Source: Rothia aeria
GTDB lineage: Bacteria; Actinomycetota; Actinomycetes; Actinomycetales; Micrococcaceae
Length of the DNA: 64,000 bases
Reading direction: 5' to 3'
NCBI GenBank assembly: GCA_002355935.1
Contig: AP017895.1
Location: 1,798,001-1,862,000 of the forward strand
Positions 10,333 through 20,127 of the stretch are shown here, in pieces. The notes below the pieces were generated by a model. It was not told the DNA's origin and searched no databases. It saw only the letters and a program-made list of their open reading frames with translations. Within the stretch, counting starts at the first letter, position 1, and each line of letters starts with the position of its first letter. The position numbers were made by a program, and so were the translations under genes.

Positions 10333-11772
10333 CTAGTTGAAGGCGAAGGCGTGCTGGCAGGTTTCCTGATCAGCAGTCTGTCCGTTTGCGTTGCCCGCGA
10401 TCTGCGCCTCCTGCTTCTCCATGGTCTCGCCCTTGGGGAAGTCGGTGCCAACGGTCACAGTCACACCGGTTGCCTCCGCGCTTTCAGAGACTCGGCCAAT
10501 GTTGAGCTTAGCGGCAATCTCACGTGCCTCAGCCTCATGCCCGGCCGCGTAGGTGACGGCGGAGAACTGTGCCGCCTCAGCGGCGGAGGTGGGGGCCACG
10601 TTCGTGTACCCCAGCCCGCTCACTACCTGGCTAATAGCCGCGCCGCGTCCCTCCAGGTTGGTTGCGTTCACCACGGTAACATTCGTGGAATGGTCAGCCG
10701 GTGCGCTCTGCTCCTTGGGCTGCTCCTGCGCTGCGGGGGCAGCCTTCTCCACCTTCAGCGACTGGTCATCCTGCAGGCGTTTGAAGACGGAGTTTGCTTC
10801 GGAGGTGACCTGCAGACGGTTATTGTCTTGGCTCCACGGCTCGGTGGGCACGGTAGCGAACACCACCTGCGAGAGGTCCACGCCGCCTAGGGTGCCGCCG
10901 ATACCGACCAGCTCGTTAATATTGCCCAGGCCCTTATCCACGGTCACGTTCTGGGTGATAGCCTCGGCAATATTCACCATCCGCGAGGGGTTAGACAGGG
11001 TGCCTTCGGCTTTCACCTTACGCAGCAGGGCCGCCATGAACCCCTGCTGGGCTTGAATACGACCAATATCGGAGCCGTCACCAAAGCCGTGGCGTGAACG
11101 CAAGAATGCGAGCGCCTGCTCGTCCTCAACAGTTGACCGGCCGGCGGGAAGTTTCAGGTTGGTGTACTCGTCATCAATTGGCTTATCAACGCACACCTCA
11201 ACGCCGCCTACAACCTTCGACAGCTCTTTCACGGCGTTGAAGTCGACCAGCATGAAGTGGTCAATTTGCACACCGGTGAGTTTACTGATGGTCGCCACAG
11301 TGCAGCCTGGGCCGCCCCGCCCCAAAGACTCGTTAATCTGCACGCCGTCCTCAGCGGGGTACACTTTGCCGTCAGGGTCGGTGCATTTAGGAATGGACAC
11401 CATCAAGTCACGCGGGAATGAGAGCACGTTTACGTTCTTACGGTCTTTGCTGATGTGCAGGAGCATCATCACGTCAGCGCGGGCGGCTTTGCCGTCGTCT
11501 TCACCGTATGAACCGTCGGTACCGGCACGCGTGTCTGAGCCAATCACCAGGATGTCGAGTGCGCCGTTCTCCAGCGCCCCCTGGTAGTCACCAATGTTTA
11601 GCTCATTGGTGTGCAGGTTAGCGCGTAGGCGTAACGCGATGGCGCCGCCGAAGCCTAACACGACAAGTAGCATACAGGCGCTGAACAGGGCGATCCACTT
11701 ATTGCGTGCAGACTTCATGATGCTGCTGCGCATATGGCGGCCGCTGCTGATCATAGGAGGTTTTTCTGTCAT
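10333..11772 (-). CDS. LCP-family wall polymer ligase with LytR_C domain
   Basis: LytR-CpsA-Psr family, which attach teichoic-acid-like or other glycopolymers to peptidoglycan at the outer face of the membrane. It is 479 residues long. A cytoplasmic N-terminus is followed by one membrane helix (about 27-47, WIALFSACMLLVVLGFGGAI). The catalytic LCP domain (about 70-270) carries DILVIGSDTRAG, SFPRDLMVSIP and the Arg-rich FLRSRHGFGDGSDIGR. A low-complexity linker of Ala, Pro and Gln leads to a LytR_C domain (about 370-450, VTVVNATNLEG). The start ATG at 11772 has a close AGAAGG. It lies 36 bases after era but likely has its own transcript end at 10258. Confidence 0.92.
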   Translation of the reverse strand: MTEKPPMISSGRHMRSSIMKSARNKWIALFSACMLLVVLGFGGAIALRLRANLHTNELNIGDYQGALENGALDILVIGSDTRAGTDGSYGEDDGKAARADVMMLLHISKDRKNVNVLSFPRDLMVSIPKCTDPDGKVYPAEDGVQINESLGRGGPGCTVATISKLTGVQIDHFMLVDFNAVKELSKVVGGVEVCVDKPIDDEYTNLKLPAGRSTVEDEQALAFLRSRHGFGDGSDIGRIQAQQGFMAALLRKVKAEGTLSNPSRMVNIAEAITQNVTVDKGLGNINELVGIGGTLGGVDLSQVVFATVPTEPWSQDNNRLQVTSEANSVFKRLQDDQSLKVEKAAPAAQEQPKEQSAPADHSTNVTVVNATNLEGRGAAISQVVSGLGYTNVAPTSAAEAAQFSAVTYAAGHEAEAREIAAKLNIGRVSESAEATGVTVTVGTDFPKGETMEKQEAQIAGNANGQTADQETCQHAFAFN

Positions 11773-11807
11773 ACCTTCTTGCTTTCTGCGGTGGGTTCAG
11801 GCGAGTA

Positions 11808-12931
11808 CTAGAAACCGAGGCGGTTTAGTGCCCGCGGGTCAGACTGCCATTCTTTGGCGACTTTCACGTGGATGCCCAGATACACGCGGGTGCCGAGCAT
11901 CGTTTCGATTTGTTCACGTGCTTTCGCACCAATTTTACGCAGGTTTGACCCGCCTTTGCCGATAATGATGGCTTTTTGCGAGTCGCGCTCGACGTAAAGA
12001 TTAACGTGAACATCAAGGAGAGGGTTGTGTTCAGGGCGCCCCTGGCGAAATTCCATTTCTTCAACAGTAACAGCTATCGAATGGGGCAGTTCTTCGCGGG
12101 CGCCTTCAAGAGCTGCTTCACGCACAAGCTCTGCAATGAGCGTGGCTTCTGGCTCGTCGGTGAGCTCCCCTGCGGGGTAAAGAGGCGGGGATGTGGGAGT
12201 GTAACTTGCCAGCAGGTTAGCGACCGCATCCACCTGAAAATCTTGTACCGCTGAGACCGGGATAATATCTGCCCAGCCGCCTTTACCGTCCACGGGCAGA
12301 GGTTCTTCCTGCACGGTCCCTGCCGCGCGGCGCGCTGCCGGGCCGCTGCCTTTGGCGAAGGGAACGGCGTCGTTTTTACGCGCCTTTTTGGGGCTGCTCC
12401 CCTGCTTGGTGCGGTGTGTTGCTCGTTGAGCGCGGCTGGCGCGCTCTGCACTCATGACTTCTTCGCCTAGCGCCTGAACCGCTAGAAGCTGTTCGGTGAG
12501 CTGCTCATTTCCCACCGTGTCGGCTTTGGTAACGATCGCCACCACAGGCTTATTGCTGGCGGCCACAAGCTGCGAGGCGATATACCGGTCGCCGGGGCCG
12601 ATTTTCTCGTTTGCGGGGATGCAGAACCCGAGCACATCCACCTGTGAGAGGGTTCCAGCCACCAGGTCGTTCAACCGCTCCCCAATAGCGTGCGGGGCCG
12701 GTGAATGCCGGGGGTGTCAATAAGGATCAGCTGGTAGTCGTCCTTGTGCACAATACCGCGGATGGTGTGACGTGTGGTTTGCGGACGGTTGGAGGTAATC
12801 GCCACTTTCTGCCCCACCAGGGCGTTGGTGAGAGTGGACTTCCCCGCGTTGGGGCGTCCCACCAGTGACGCAAACCCGGATCGGAAACCCTCCGGGTAGC
12901 TAGGTAAGGGCGCTGTAAGGTCGATGTCCAT
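11808..12931 (-). CDS. era: GTPase Era with a basic insertion (frame broken near 12680-12684)
   Basis: Ribosome-assembly GTPase that binds the 3' end of 16S rRNA. G1 is [10 protein letters not shown]2 lies in [11 protein letters not shown]3 is DTPG, and G4 is TKAD as in other actinobacteria. G5 is in IIPVSAVQ. The KH domain holds [13 protein letters not shown]. The frame shifts where LLG should continue to GERLNDLV; one G is missing from a run of four. The start at 12931 is preferred because GGAGG lies 5 bases upstream, inside the earlier ATG codon region. Between G4 and G5 (DNA about 12276-12464) there is an insertion of about 63 residues rich in Lys, Arg and Ala that ordinary Era lacks, so the protein is near 375 residues instead of about 300. 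Confidence 0.94.
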
Positions 12932-13061
12932 TAATTCCTCCATGATGTAAGTGAAAATTCTATAGAGTGAGCCTGAAAATTATCTGTGAACCAGCTGCGC
13001 GGGTGTTTGTTTACCTCAGGTTTATTGCGCACCTGTTCCGCATTATGCGCGGGGTGCGGGG

Positions 13062-14386
13062 CTATTCGTCGGTCTCTTCATGTGAGTGGTTCTGTTCGGG
13101 CTCATGCGGGGGCTGTGCCCACACGAGCAGCGTGTCGATCTGGTGGCGGCGCCCGCCAGCGCTTATCGCCCGAATGTGGATACCGTTAACTGTCACTTCA
13201 GCACCGACAATGGGTACTTTCCCCAGGTTTTTGGCGAGCAGACCGCCGACGGTGTCTACTTCTTCGTCCTCTAGGTTAATACCGAAAATCTCCCCTAACT
13301 GTTCAACCCCCAGCCGGGCGGACACTTTGAAACTGCCGTCTTCTTGCAGGGCGTAGTCGGGCTTCTCGTTATCGTACTCGTCGGCGATGTCCCCCACCAG
13401 CTCTTCAATAATGTCTTCTAAGGTGATCATTCCGGCGGTGCCGCCGTACTCATCCACCACAATGGCAACGTGGGTAGATTCACGTTGCATACGGCGCAAT
13501 AGGTCTAGTGCCGGCTTCGACTCGGGCTCAAAATGTGCCGGGCGCATGAGTGAGATGATGGTGGGTTCCTCGCCGCCGTGGGCGCTATCGGCGGTCGCCA
13601 GGCGGGCCCGCACCGCATCTTTAAGGTACAGAATACCCAGAATGTCGTCGGTCGATTCACCGATCACAGGCATCCGGGAGTAGCCGGAGCGAAGAAACAG
13701 CGTGGTGGCATTTTGAGGGTTTCGCCTGCCTCAATGGTGAGCATGTCGGTGCGGGGCACCATGATGGAGCGGATACGCGTATCGTCCATCTCAAAGACAG
13801 ACTGCACGATCTGCGCCTCATCGCCCTCAATGGTTTCAGCCTCTGAGGCGCGGTCCAGAAACTCACGCAGCTCCTCCTGAGCGAAAACTCCTTCGGGTGC
13901 GGCCGGGGTGCGCCGGGGCGAGAATACACGCACCAGCACATCTAAGGCACGGGTGATAGGCCCCAGCAGCAGCGCCGTGTAATAGGTGGGTGCTGCGAGC
14001 ATTTTCAGCACGGCCACAGACCGGTTACGCCCCGTAGCGCGCGCCCCCACACTCAGCAGCGGGTACCCCACCAGGGACACCACCCCAAGAGTGAGCACCG
14101 CCGCAACACTGTGCTGGTCAATCAGCTCAAGGATCGCAAGCATCGTCGTCAAACTAGCGATGGCGGTGCTGAGGATACGTGCTAACCGTAGCGGGTGCGT
14201 GTATCTCTCAGATTCTCCCCCGGTGGCGTGCTCAAGCACCCGCGCCAGCCGCGTGTGCGGGCGTTTGAGCGCCAGCTCTTGGGCTTCCTGGTGCGGTAAA
14301 TAGGTGAAAGCGGTCTCGGCTGCGGTAATGGTGTACGCGCAGGTGGCCGCAAGTACCGCTGCGGAAAGCAGAAGTAAGAAAGTCAC
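13062..14386 (-). CDS. CNNM/CorC-type CBS-domain membrane protein (frame broken near 13711-13714)
   Basis: Hemolysin-C/CorC family protein, thought to take part in magnesium and cobalt homeostasis; it regularly sits between ybeY and era. Order seen: N-terminal DUF21 membrane region with several helices ([19 protein letters not shown] onward), paired CBS domains (IMVPRTDM, then [20 protein letters not shown] and [23 protein letters not shown]), and a C-terminal CorC_HlyC domain ending in an acidic/His tail. One A missing from an A run splits the frame between GETLK and NATTLFLR. The start is the GTG at 14386, eight bases after GAGGA and directly after the ybeY stop; an upstream in-frame ATG lies inside ybeY. 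Confidence 0.9.
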
Positions 14387-14396
14387 GGAAGGGTCC

Positions 14397-14917
14397 TCAG
14401 TGGCGGGTCTCGACGGGGGCGGGACGGCCCAGGAACTCTTCAAGGATGCTGCGCTGAATACCGAACATTTCGGCCTCTTCCGCGGCGGTACCGTGGTCAT
14501 ACCCTAAACAGTGCAGGATCCCGTGCACGGTGAGCAGGCACAGTTCATCAAGGGTTGAGTGCCCGGCCTCGGCGCCTTGACGTGCGGCCACCGGGGGCAG
14601 AGCACAATATCGCCCAGCATCCCCGTAGCTGGTTCGGTGTCCGTGCCGGGGGTCAGCTCATCCATGGGGAAGCTCATGACGTCGGTAGGCCCTGGAAGGT
14701 CCATCCATTCAAGGTGTATCCGCTCCATCTCACGCTCATTCACAATAGCAATGGAGAGGTACGTACTTTGGCTGACCCGCATCCGGTTAAAGGCATGCTC
14801 AACCAGCCGGGTCAGTACCGCAGTGTCAACAGCTGCGAAAGACTCCCGAACCAGCGCATCGGCTTCTGGTTCGGTACCGGTGTCTGGCTCCTCAATCTCA
14901 AATTCTAGCTCCGCCAC
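14397..14917 (-). CDS. ybeY: Endoribonuclease YbeY (frame broken near 14593-14597)
   Basis: Metal-dependent endoribonuclease for 16S rRNA 3' maturation and ribosome quality control. The zinc site [11 protein letters not shown] is complete in the second frame, and the N-terminal frame has the family segment [16 protein letters not shown]. The split lies in a run of five Cs between GDIVLCP and VAARQG, so one C appears lost. The start is GTG at 14917 with AAGGAGG 8 bases upstream. It starts 3 bases after the phoH stop and ends 10 bases before the CorC-like gene, so all are probably one transcript. Confidence 0.93.
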
Positions 14918-14920
14918 CGG

Positions 14921-16042
14921 CTAAGCCTCCTTACCGGTTCCGGGGGTCTCGCGCCCGGCCCCAGCTGGGGCATCCCCGTTAATACCGGCACGATCCAGCA
15001 GCTTCTCAGCCGCCGCCTCAATCGTGGCACGCTTGACCTTCCGGTTACGTTTGCGTTCCATCGCCTTCTGGTCTTCACCCCACCGGTCGTAAGCTGAGAC
15101 AATATTCGACACTAAAGCGTGACGCACCACATCTGAGGATTCAAGGACACAGAATTGAATGTCCTCAACGCCCTCAAGAATATTACGCACCTGCTTTAAG
15201 CCGGAGGCCTGCCCGCCCGGCAGATCAACCTGGGTCACGTCCCCGGTAATGACCATCTTCGACCCAAACCCCAGGCGCGTGAGGAACATTTTCATCTGCT
15301 CCGCGGTGGTGTTCTGGGCTTCGTCCAGAATAATGAACGCATCATTGAGGGTACGCCCGCGCATATACGCCAGCGGGGCCACCTCAATTGTGCCCGCCTC
15401 CATGAGCTTAGGGATCGTCTCAGGCTCCAGCATATCGTGCAGCGCATCGTACAGGGGCCGTAAGTACGGGTCGATCTTATCGTTCAGGGTGCCCGGCAGA
15501 AACCCCAGGCGCTCCCCCGCCTCCACAGCGGGGCGGGTTAGAATAATACGGTTCACCTCGCGGGACTGCAGTGCCTGCACCGCCTTAGCCATCGCTAAAT
15601 ATGTTTTACCCGTACCGGCTGGGCCAATACCAAAAATGACGGTGTTCGTATCAATCGCATCCACATACTTCTTCTGGTTTATGGTTTTGGGGCGGATCGT
15701 GGTTCCCCGCGTTGACAGGATGCTCGCCGATAGGGAACGGGCGGGATCTTTTAGCTCATCGGTGAGCATACCCATGAGGCGGTGAATGACCTGCACCGTA
15801 ATTTGCGTATCGTGGCTGGCTAATACCCGCAGCTCATTGAGCAGTTTAGCGGCGGTGTTCACCGACTCAGACGGGCCGGTAATCAGCAGGTCAAGCCCTT
15901 TAGGGTGCACGCTGATGCTCTCAAAATAGTCCTCAATCAGCGACAGGTAGGCATCCTGCGGCCCGAGCACCGCCACCATCTCTGCGGCGCTCTTAAAAGA
16001 GACTGTGCGGGCCGTTGAAAGAGGCCGGGAGGTAGTTGTCAT
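14921..16042 (-). CDS. phoH: PhoH-like ATPase
   Basis: Cytoplasmic P-loop ATPase next to ybeY in most bacteria; thought to act in RNA metabolism, its substrate being unsettled. It is 373 residues, usual for PhoH-like proteins. Walker A is GIGPAGTGKTYLAMA, Walker B is AFIILDEAQNTTAEQMK, followed by LTRLGFGSKMVITGD. A KH-like N-terminal region (about 30-110) is typical of the long form. The frame is intact. An upstream GGAGCTG ribosome binding site supports the ATG at 16042. Confidence 0.95.
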   Translation of the reverse strand: MTTTSRPLSTARTVSFKSAAEMVAVLGPQDAYLSLIEDYFESISVHPKGLDLLITGPSESVNTAAKLLNELRVLASHDTQITVQVIHRLMGMLTDELKDPARSLSASILSTRGTTIRPKTINQKKYVDAIDTNTVIFGIGPAGTGKTYLAMAKAVQALQSREVNRIILTRPAVEAGERLGFLPGTLNDKIDPYLRPLYDALHDMLEPETIPKLMEAGTIEVAPLAYMRGRTLNDAFIILDEAQNTTAEQMKMFLTRLGFGSKMVITGDVTQVDLPGGQASGLKQVRNILEGVEDIQFCVLESSDVVRHALVSNIVSAYDRWGEDQKAMERKRNRKVKRATIEAAAEKLLDRAGINGDAPAGAGRETPGTGKEA

Positions 16043-16085
16043 ATCAGCTCCTTGGCTAGTGTATAAACCTTAAGTATAGCCGTGC

Positions 16086-16846
16086 CTACCACCTGCCCAG
16101 GGCAATATTAACGGCGCATAACCCTGCGGATCCTGCAGTTGAGGAACGCAGCACCTCGGTACCCAAAAGGGCTAGGGAGGCACCCGCCTGCGTGAACATC
16201 TCAACTTCACGTTCGCTGATGCCCCTTCGGGCCCGACCACCAGGTAAATCTCACCCAACCGTTCCCCGGCGCTTTGCCCCAGTAGAGTGGTGAGGCGTTC
16301 ACTCGCCTGCTCATGCAGTATAAAAACCGCCGCCCCCTGTGCCCTCACCTCGGCAATAAGCTCCGCAAGCTCGGGGGTCGAGTGCAAATCGTATACGGTG
16401 GGGATACGGGAACGGCGCGACTGTTTCGCCGCAGCCACAACGGTATTCCGCCATTTCGTGTGAGCCTTAGCGGCCCGTTCCCCTTTCCACCGCACAATTG
16501 AGCGGTCTGCGCCCCACGGCACAACCCCTGTGGCGCCCAGTTCGGTGGCTGTCTCAATGGCCTGCACATCGCGCCCATCTTTAGCGAGCGCCTGCACCAC
16601 ATACACCTCCAGGGGGTTCTTATCATGTTGAATCTCAATGATACGCACCCTGATGCCGCTGGTGGTTGTTGCTTCAACGGTGCCTAACGCCCGCCGCCCC
16701 TGCCCGTCAGCGAGGTCGATGCGTTCACCGTTCTCAACACGTTTCACCTTCGCGTGGTGCCCTTCGGGGCCGGTAAGTTCGAAGTCCGTCCCCGGGGTGA
16801 GCGGGTCAAACTCCTGCGGTGCTACGTAGAAAACGGGTGCGCTCAT
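16086..16846 (-). CDS. rsmE: 16S rRNA m3U1498 methyltransferase (frame broken near 16222-16225)
   Basis: SPOUT-class enzyme that methylates U1498 of 16S rRNA with S-adenosylmethionine. The N-terminal PUA-like part has GPEGHHAKVKRV. The SPOUT part has the family segment WRNTVVAAAKQSRRSRIP and the SAM-binding IYLVVGPEG. After that the frame is shifted by one lost G. The second frame gives GISEREVEMF, LGTEVLRSSTAGSAGLCAVN and a stop at 16086. The ATG at 16846 is chosen because CAGGAAGG precedes it; upstream codons overlap the dnaJ terminator. Confidence 0.93.
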
Positions 16847-16870
16847 CGTGCCTTCCTGGGTTAAACAGGC

Positions 16871-16898
16871 GGGTGGCCGCCTTCGGCAGGGGCCACCC
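16871..16898 (-). terminator. Hairpin after dnaJ
   Basis: Arms GGGTGGCC / GGCCACCC around CGCCTTCGGCAG, between dnaJ and rsmE on the minus strand. It may attenuate read-through into rsmE. Confidence 0.55.
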
Positions 16899-16909
16899 AC
16901 ATCTGTGCG

Positions 16910-18040
16910 TTATTTGAATTGCTCTTTGAGCTTGGAGAACAGCCCGTGTTTCTGTTTCACGTGGCTGCCTTCCTGCAGGTTCTCCCCCCGCAGTTCGGCG
17001 AATTGCCGCAGCATGGTGCGCTGCTCCTCATTCAGGTTGGTGGGGGTGGTGACCTGGATACGTACCCGCAGGTCACCGCGGCGGTCCTCATGCAGGCGGG
17101 CTGCACCCAGCCCGGGTAGGGTGACGGTGTCTCCGCTTTGAGACCCGGCGGGGATGTTGACCTGCTGCTGTCCGTCGAAAGTTTCCAGCGGGATGACGGT
17201 GCCAAGGGCGGCAGCCACCATGGGCACGTTCACGGTGGTGAGCAGGTCGTCACCTTCACGGTTAAAGTACTTATCGGATTTGATCCTCAAATCAATGTAA
17301 AGGTCGCCGTTCGGTCCGCCGTTGAGGCCAGCCTCACCCTTGCCGCGCAGACGGATGCGGGCGCCGTCGTTCACCCCGGCAGGCACGGTGAAGGTGACCG
17401 GTTCATTGGCCCTGACCCGGCCTTTACCGCTGCATTCGGCGCAGGGGTGCTTAATGACGGTGCCGTACCCGTGGCAAGTGGGACATTCAACCTGCTGCAT
17501 GACGGTTCCAAGGATGGACTGCACCCGGCGCTGCATGTACCCCGCACCGTGGCAGGTGTCGCATGTTTCAGGGTGCGTGTCGGGGGCGGTGCCTTCACCC
17601 TGGCATGACTGACAGGTGACAGCGGTTTTAAGGTCAATAGTTTTTTCTACCCCGAACACGGCATCGCGCAGGCTGATGGAGACGTTAATAAGAGAATCTT
17701 GGCCCTGGCGCACGCGGGAGGCAGGACCGCTCTGCTGACCGCCGGTGAACATGTCAAAGAGGTCTTGGAAACCGAACCCGGCACCGCCAAACCCTCCGAA
17801 TCCGGCGCCCCCGAACCCTCCAGCGCGTCCTTGCTCGTCGCCAGTTGCATCGTAGATACGGCGTTTCTCGGTGTCTGAGAGCACCTCATAGGCGAGGGTT
17901 ACTCGTTTAAATTCTTCGGCGGCATCAGCCGAAGGGTTCACATCGGGGTGTAGCTGGCGTGCCTTCTTACGGTACGCCTTTTTAATCTCTTCGGGGCTGG
18001 CGTCTTTGGAAACGCCCAGGGTTGCGTAGTGATCGCTCAC
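16910..18040 (-). CDS. dnaJ: Molecular chaperone DnaJ
   Basis: Hsp70 co-chaperone that stimulates DnaK ATPase. The 376-residue protein has a J domain with HPDVNP, a Gly/Phe-rich linker (about 72-92, GGFGGAGFGGFGGAGFGF), four CxxCxGxG-type zinc repeats (CQSCQGEG, CDTCHGAG, CPTCHGYG, CAECSGKG) and C-terminal substrate domains. It fits the second actinobacterial DnaJ that is not in the dnaK operon. In many actinobacteria hrcA lies directly upstream; it is not present here, and I see no CIRCE repeat before the start. Frame intact. Confidence 0.97.
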   Translation of the reverse strand: MSDHYATLGVSKDASPEEIKKAYRKKARQLHPDVNPSADAAEEFKRVTLAYEVLSDTEKRRIYDATGDEQGRAGGFGGAGFGGFGGAGFGFQDLFDMFTGGQQSGPASRVRQGQDSLINVSISLRDAVFGVEKTIDLKTAVTCQSCQGEGTAPDTHPETCDTCHGAGYMQRRVQSILGTVMQQVECPTCHGYGTVIKHPCAECSGKGRVRANEPVTFTVPAGVNDGARIRLRGKGEAGLNGGPNGDLYIDLRIKSDKYFNREGDDLLTTVNVPMVAAALGTVIPLETFDGQQQVNIPAGSQSGDTVTLPGLGAARLHEDRRGDLRVRIQVTTPTNLNEEQRTMLRQFAELRGENLQEGSHVKQKHGLFSKLKEQFK

Positions 18041-18367
18041 GTGCTTGTTTATCCTTGTTATCTTTCAGAGGCCGGTTACGCGGCGGTTGGTGTGTTGCAC
18101 AGTGCCCGCGGTTGAACATTGTAGCGGATACATCCCATGCGCACTCAATGTGGAGGTTATGCGCAGCATGAGTCACTTACATCGGTGGTTCCCCTTAGCT
18201 GTGGGGCGCACCGGTTGCCGGTCATAGCGTGGGGCGCCGTAGGGCAGGCACTCATACCGTAGTTTATGCTACCAGCTACCGCCCAGTGCGCAGACAGCCT
18301 TTCGCCCACGGCGAGTTATCGGTTCCCTTAGAATGGGAGGGTTCACCACACGAGCATGGGAGGCACT
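18041..18367. other. Divergent intergenic region dnaJ / DUF3097
   Basis: About 330 bases that must contain the promoters of both genes. I see no hrcA remnant, CIRCE element or RNA gene. Confidence 0.4.
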
Positions 18368-19230
18368 ATGAGCGAGCGTTACGGCTGGGGCGCGCAAGAT
18401 ATTACCAGTGATGCGATGAACCGTCGCCCACCGGCCCCGCGTCAGATCCCGCTGCAGCGCGGCCTGCTTCTTGAGGACACCCAGAGCGGTTGGGTGGGTG
18501 AGGTGGTACGTGCCGAACGTATCGGGGGTGAGCTGGTGTTCGGCCTTGAAGACGCGCACGGACGTGTACGCAATTTCCCCCTCGGGTACGGTTACCTGCT
18601 GGAGGGCGAGCCTATTGAGGTCATCGCCCCGGTTGCCCGCAAAGCGCCCGCGAAGAAATTTCGCGGTCCGGTTCTGTCGCGGTGCAGAACGCCCCCGCTC
18701 GGGTTGCCCGCGCCTCCCGCATCTGGGTTGAAGGAACGCATGACGCGGAGCTGGTTGAGAAAGTGTGGGGCCACGATTTGCGGGTGGAAGGCATTGTGGT
18801 GGAGCCGCTGCACGGCGTGGACGACTTAGCTGCCGCCATCCGGAGCTTTAGTCCCACACCGGGGCGCCGCCTGGGCATTCTGGTGGACCACCTGATTGAG
18901 GGCACCAAGGAGCAGCGGATTGTTGCTGAGGCGTTGGCTGTTCCAGGTGCAGCTGGGAACGTCAAAATTGTGGGGCACCCTTTTATTGATATTTGGCAGG
19001 CTGTGAAACCCGCAAAACTCGGGTTGAAAACGTGGCCCGCAGTGCCGCACGGGGAAGACTGGAAGAAAGGTACGCTCCGTCGGTTAGGTCAGCCGCACGC
19101 CACGCAAGAAGATGTGGCGAACGCCTGGAAGCGCATCCTATCTCGGGTGGATTCATACACGGATCTCGATCCGGCCCTGCTGGGTCCAGTGGAATCACTC
19201 ATTGATTTTCTAACCGAGCCGGGGTCCTAG
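18368..19230 (+). CDS. DUF3097 family protein (frame broken near 18659-18661)
   Basis: Conserved actinobacterial protein of unknown function. The first frame begins MSERYGWGAQDI and includes GWVGEVVRAERIGGELVFGLEDAHGR. The second frame begins SGSVAVQNAPARVARASRIWVEG, followed by HDAELVEKVWGHDLR, DHLIEGTKEQRI and IVGHPFIDIWQAVKP. These join in order if one T is restored to a TTT run. The segment with Asp-Leu-rich DHLxxGTKE resembles Toprim-like folds, which is only an impression. The start at 18368 has GGGAGG 5 bases upstream, within the earlier ATG at 18356. It lies between dnaJ and hemW, where this family often occurs. Confidence 0.8.
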
Positions 19231-19424
19231 AAAGCAGCTTCAAGTTGCCGGAAATAGCCTCCCACAAGGGAAGAAAATCAAAAAATTTTCTCAAAACCCG
19301 CTGTCAATGTCTCGCAACGGTTATTTAGGGCTCCCAAACCCGGTACAATAAAGCTTGCTACCACCCACGATTCTGCGCGATGGTAGCCACTATACAAAAC
19401 GCTCAAACAATACACAGGATACTC

Positions 19425-19814
19425 GTGACTCACAATACTCAGTCGGCAAGTTCTGAGCTTTCCGAAGCTAAAGAACGTACCATTGCTTCTTTTGCGCACT
19501 TCGGCGGCATCCTCGGGTTTCTTCCCTCCGCCGCGATCTATCTCAAGTACCGCGGGCGTGGCACAGGGTTCGCTGAGCAAGAGGCGCGTGAAGCGATGGA
19601 CTTTACTCTCGTTCCCAGTATCGTCATTCTTGTTTTTATGGTGGCCAGTCTGATCCCGAACATCGGGAATGTTGCTTTACCCGCTGCCGCGCTCGCCTGG
19701 ATTTTCATGGCGATTGGGGCAATGCTTGGCGGGTCGAAAGCGTCTAAAGGGTACGCGTACACGTACCGTTTCACCCCGCGCCTGCTGGAGAAATCGTACT
19801 TCGATAAAAACTAG
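19425..19814 (+). CDS. DUF4870 (Tic20-like) membrane protein
   Basis: Small 130-residue membrane protein. After a polar N-terminus come the family segment ERTIASFAHFGGILGFLPSA, RGTGFAEQEAREAMDF and two further hydrophobic helices (about 58-100). The FxExxREAxxF stretch is the DUF4870 hallmark. Function unknown. The GTG at 19425 is preferred over the ATG at 19380 because ACAGGAT lies just upstream. It has its own hairpin downstream and is likely monocistronic. Confidence 0.8.
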   Translation: MTHNTQSASSELSEAKERTIASFAHFGGILGFLPSAAIYLKYRGRGTGFAEQEAREAMDFTLVPSIVILVFMVASLIPNIGNVALPAAALAWIFMAIGAMLGGSKASKGYAYTYRFTPRLLEKSYFDKN

Positions 19815-20127
19815 AACCCCGATACTTTTACCATTGATGCCTTGATACCCGGGCGGCTCTGCTCGAGGTACAGTTATGCCATTGTGTGGCAGCATGTCAA
19901 AAGCATAGGTACAACGTGCCGACAGGGCACCGCATATTGGGTGTAGATGCAGCTGTGGGCCTCCGACACCGGAGACCCACAGCCGTATTCACTCAACTTC
20001 AGCAAGGAAGTTATGTTTTTGAAATCTTAAACATAACTCACCCCGCCGGGTATAGTTTATCTAACATTCAATCTGATGTCTAACAGATTCGATGAACTTC
20101 CATAAGGTTAAACCTTAAATATAATCA
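19815..20127. other. Intergenic region with hairpin and AAGGTT palindrome
   Basis: About 310 bases between convergent genes. It holds a hairpin at 19952-19983 (GCTGTGGG..CTCCG / CGGAG..CCCACAGC), a likely terminator of the DUF4870 gene. Near 20103-20116 an AAGGTT-A-AACCTT inverted repeat resembles the half-sites before the secreted paralogs at 41-43 kb. No convincing coding frame. Confidence 0.45.
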
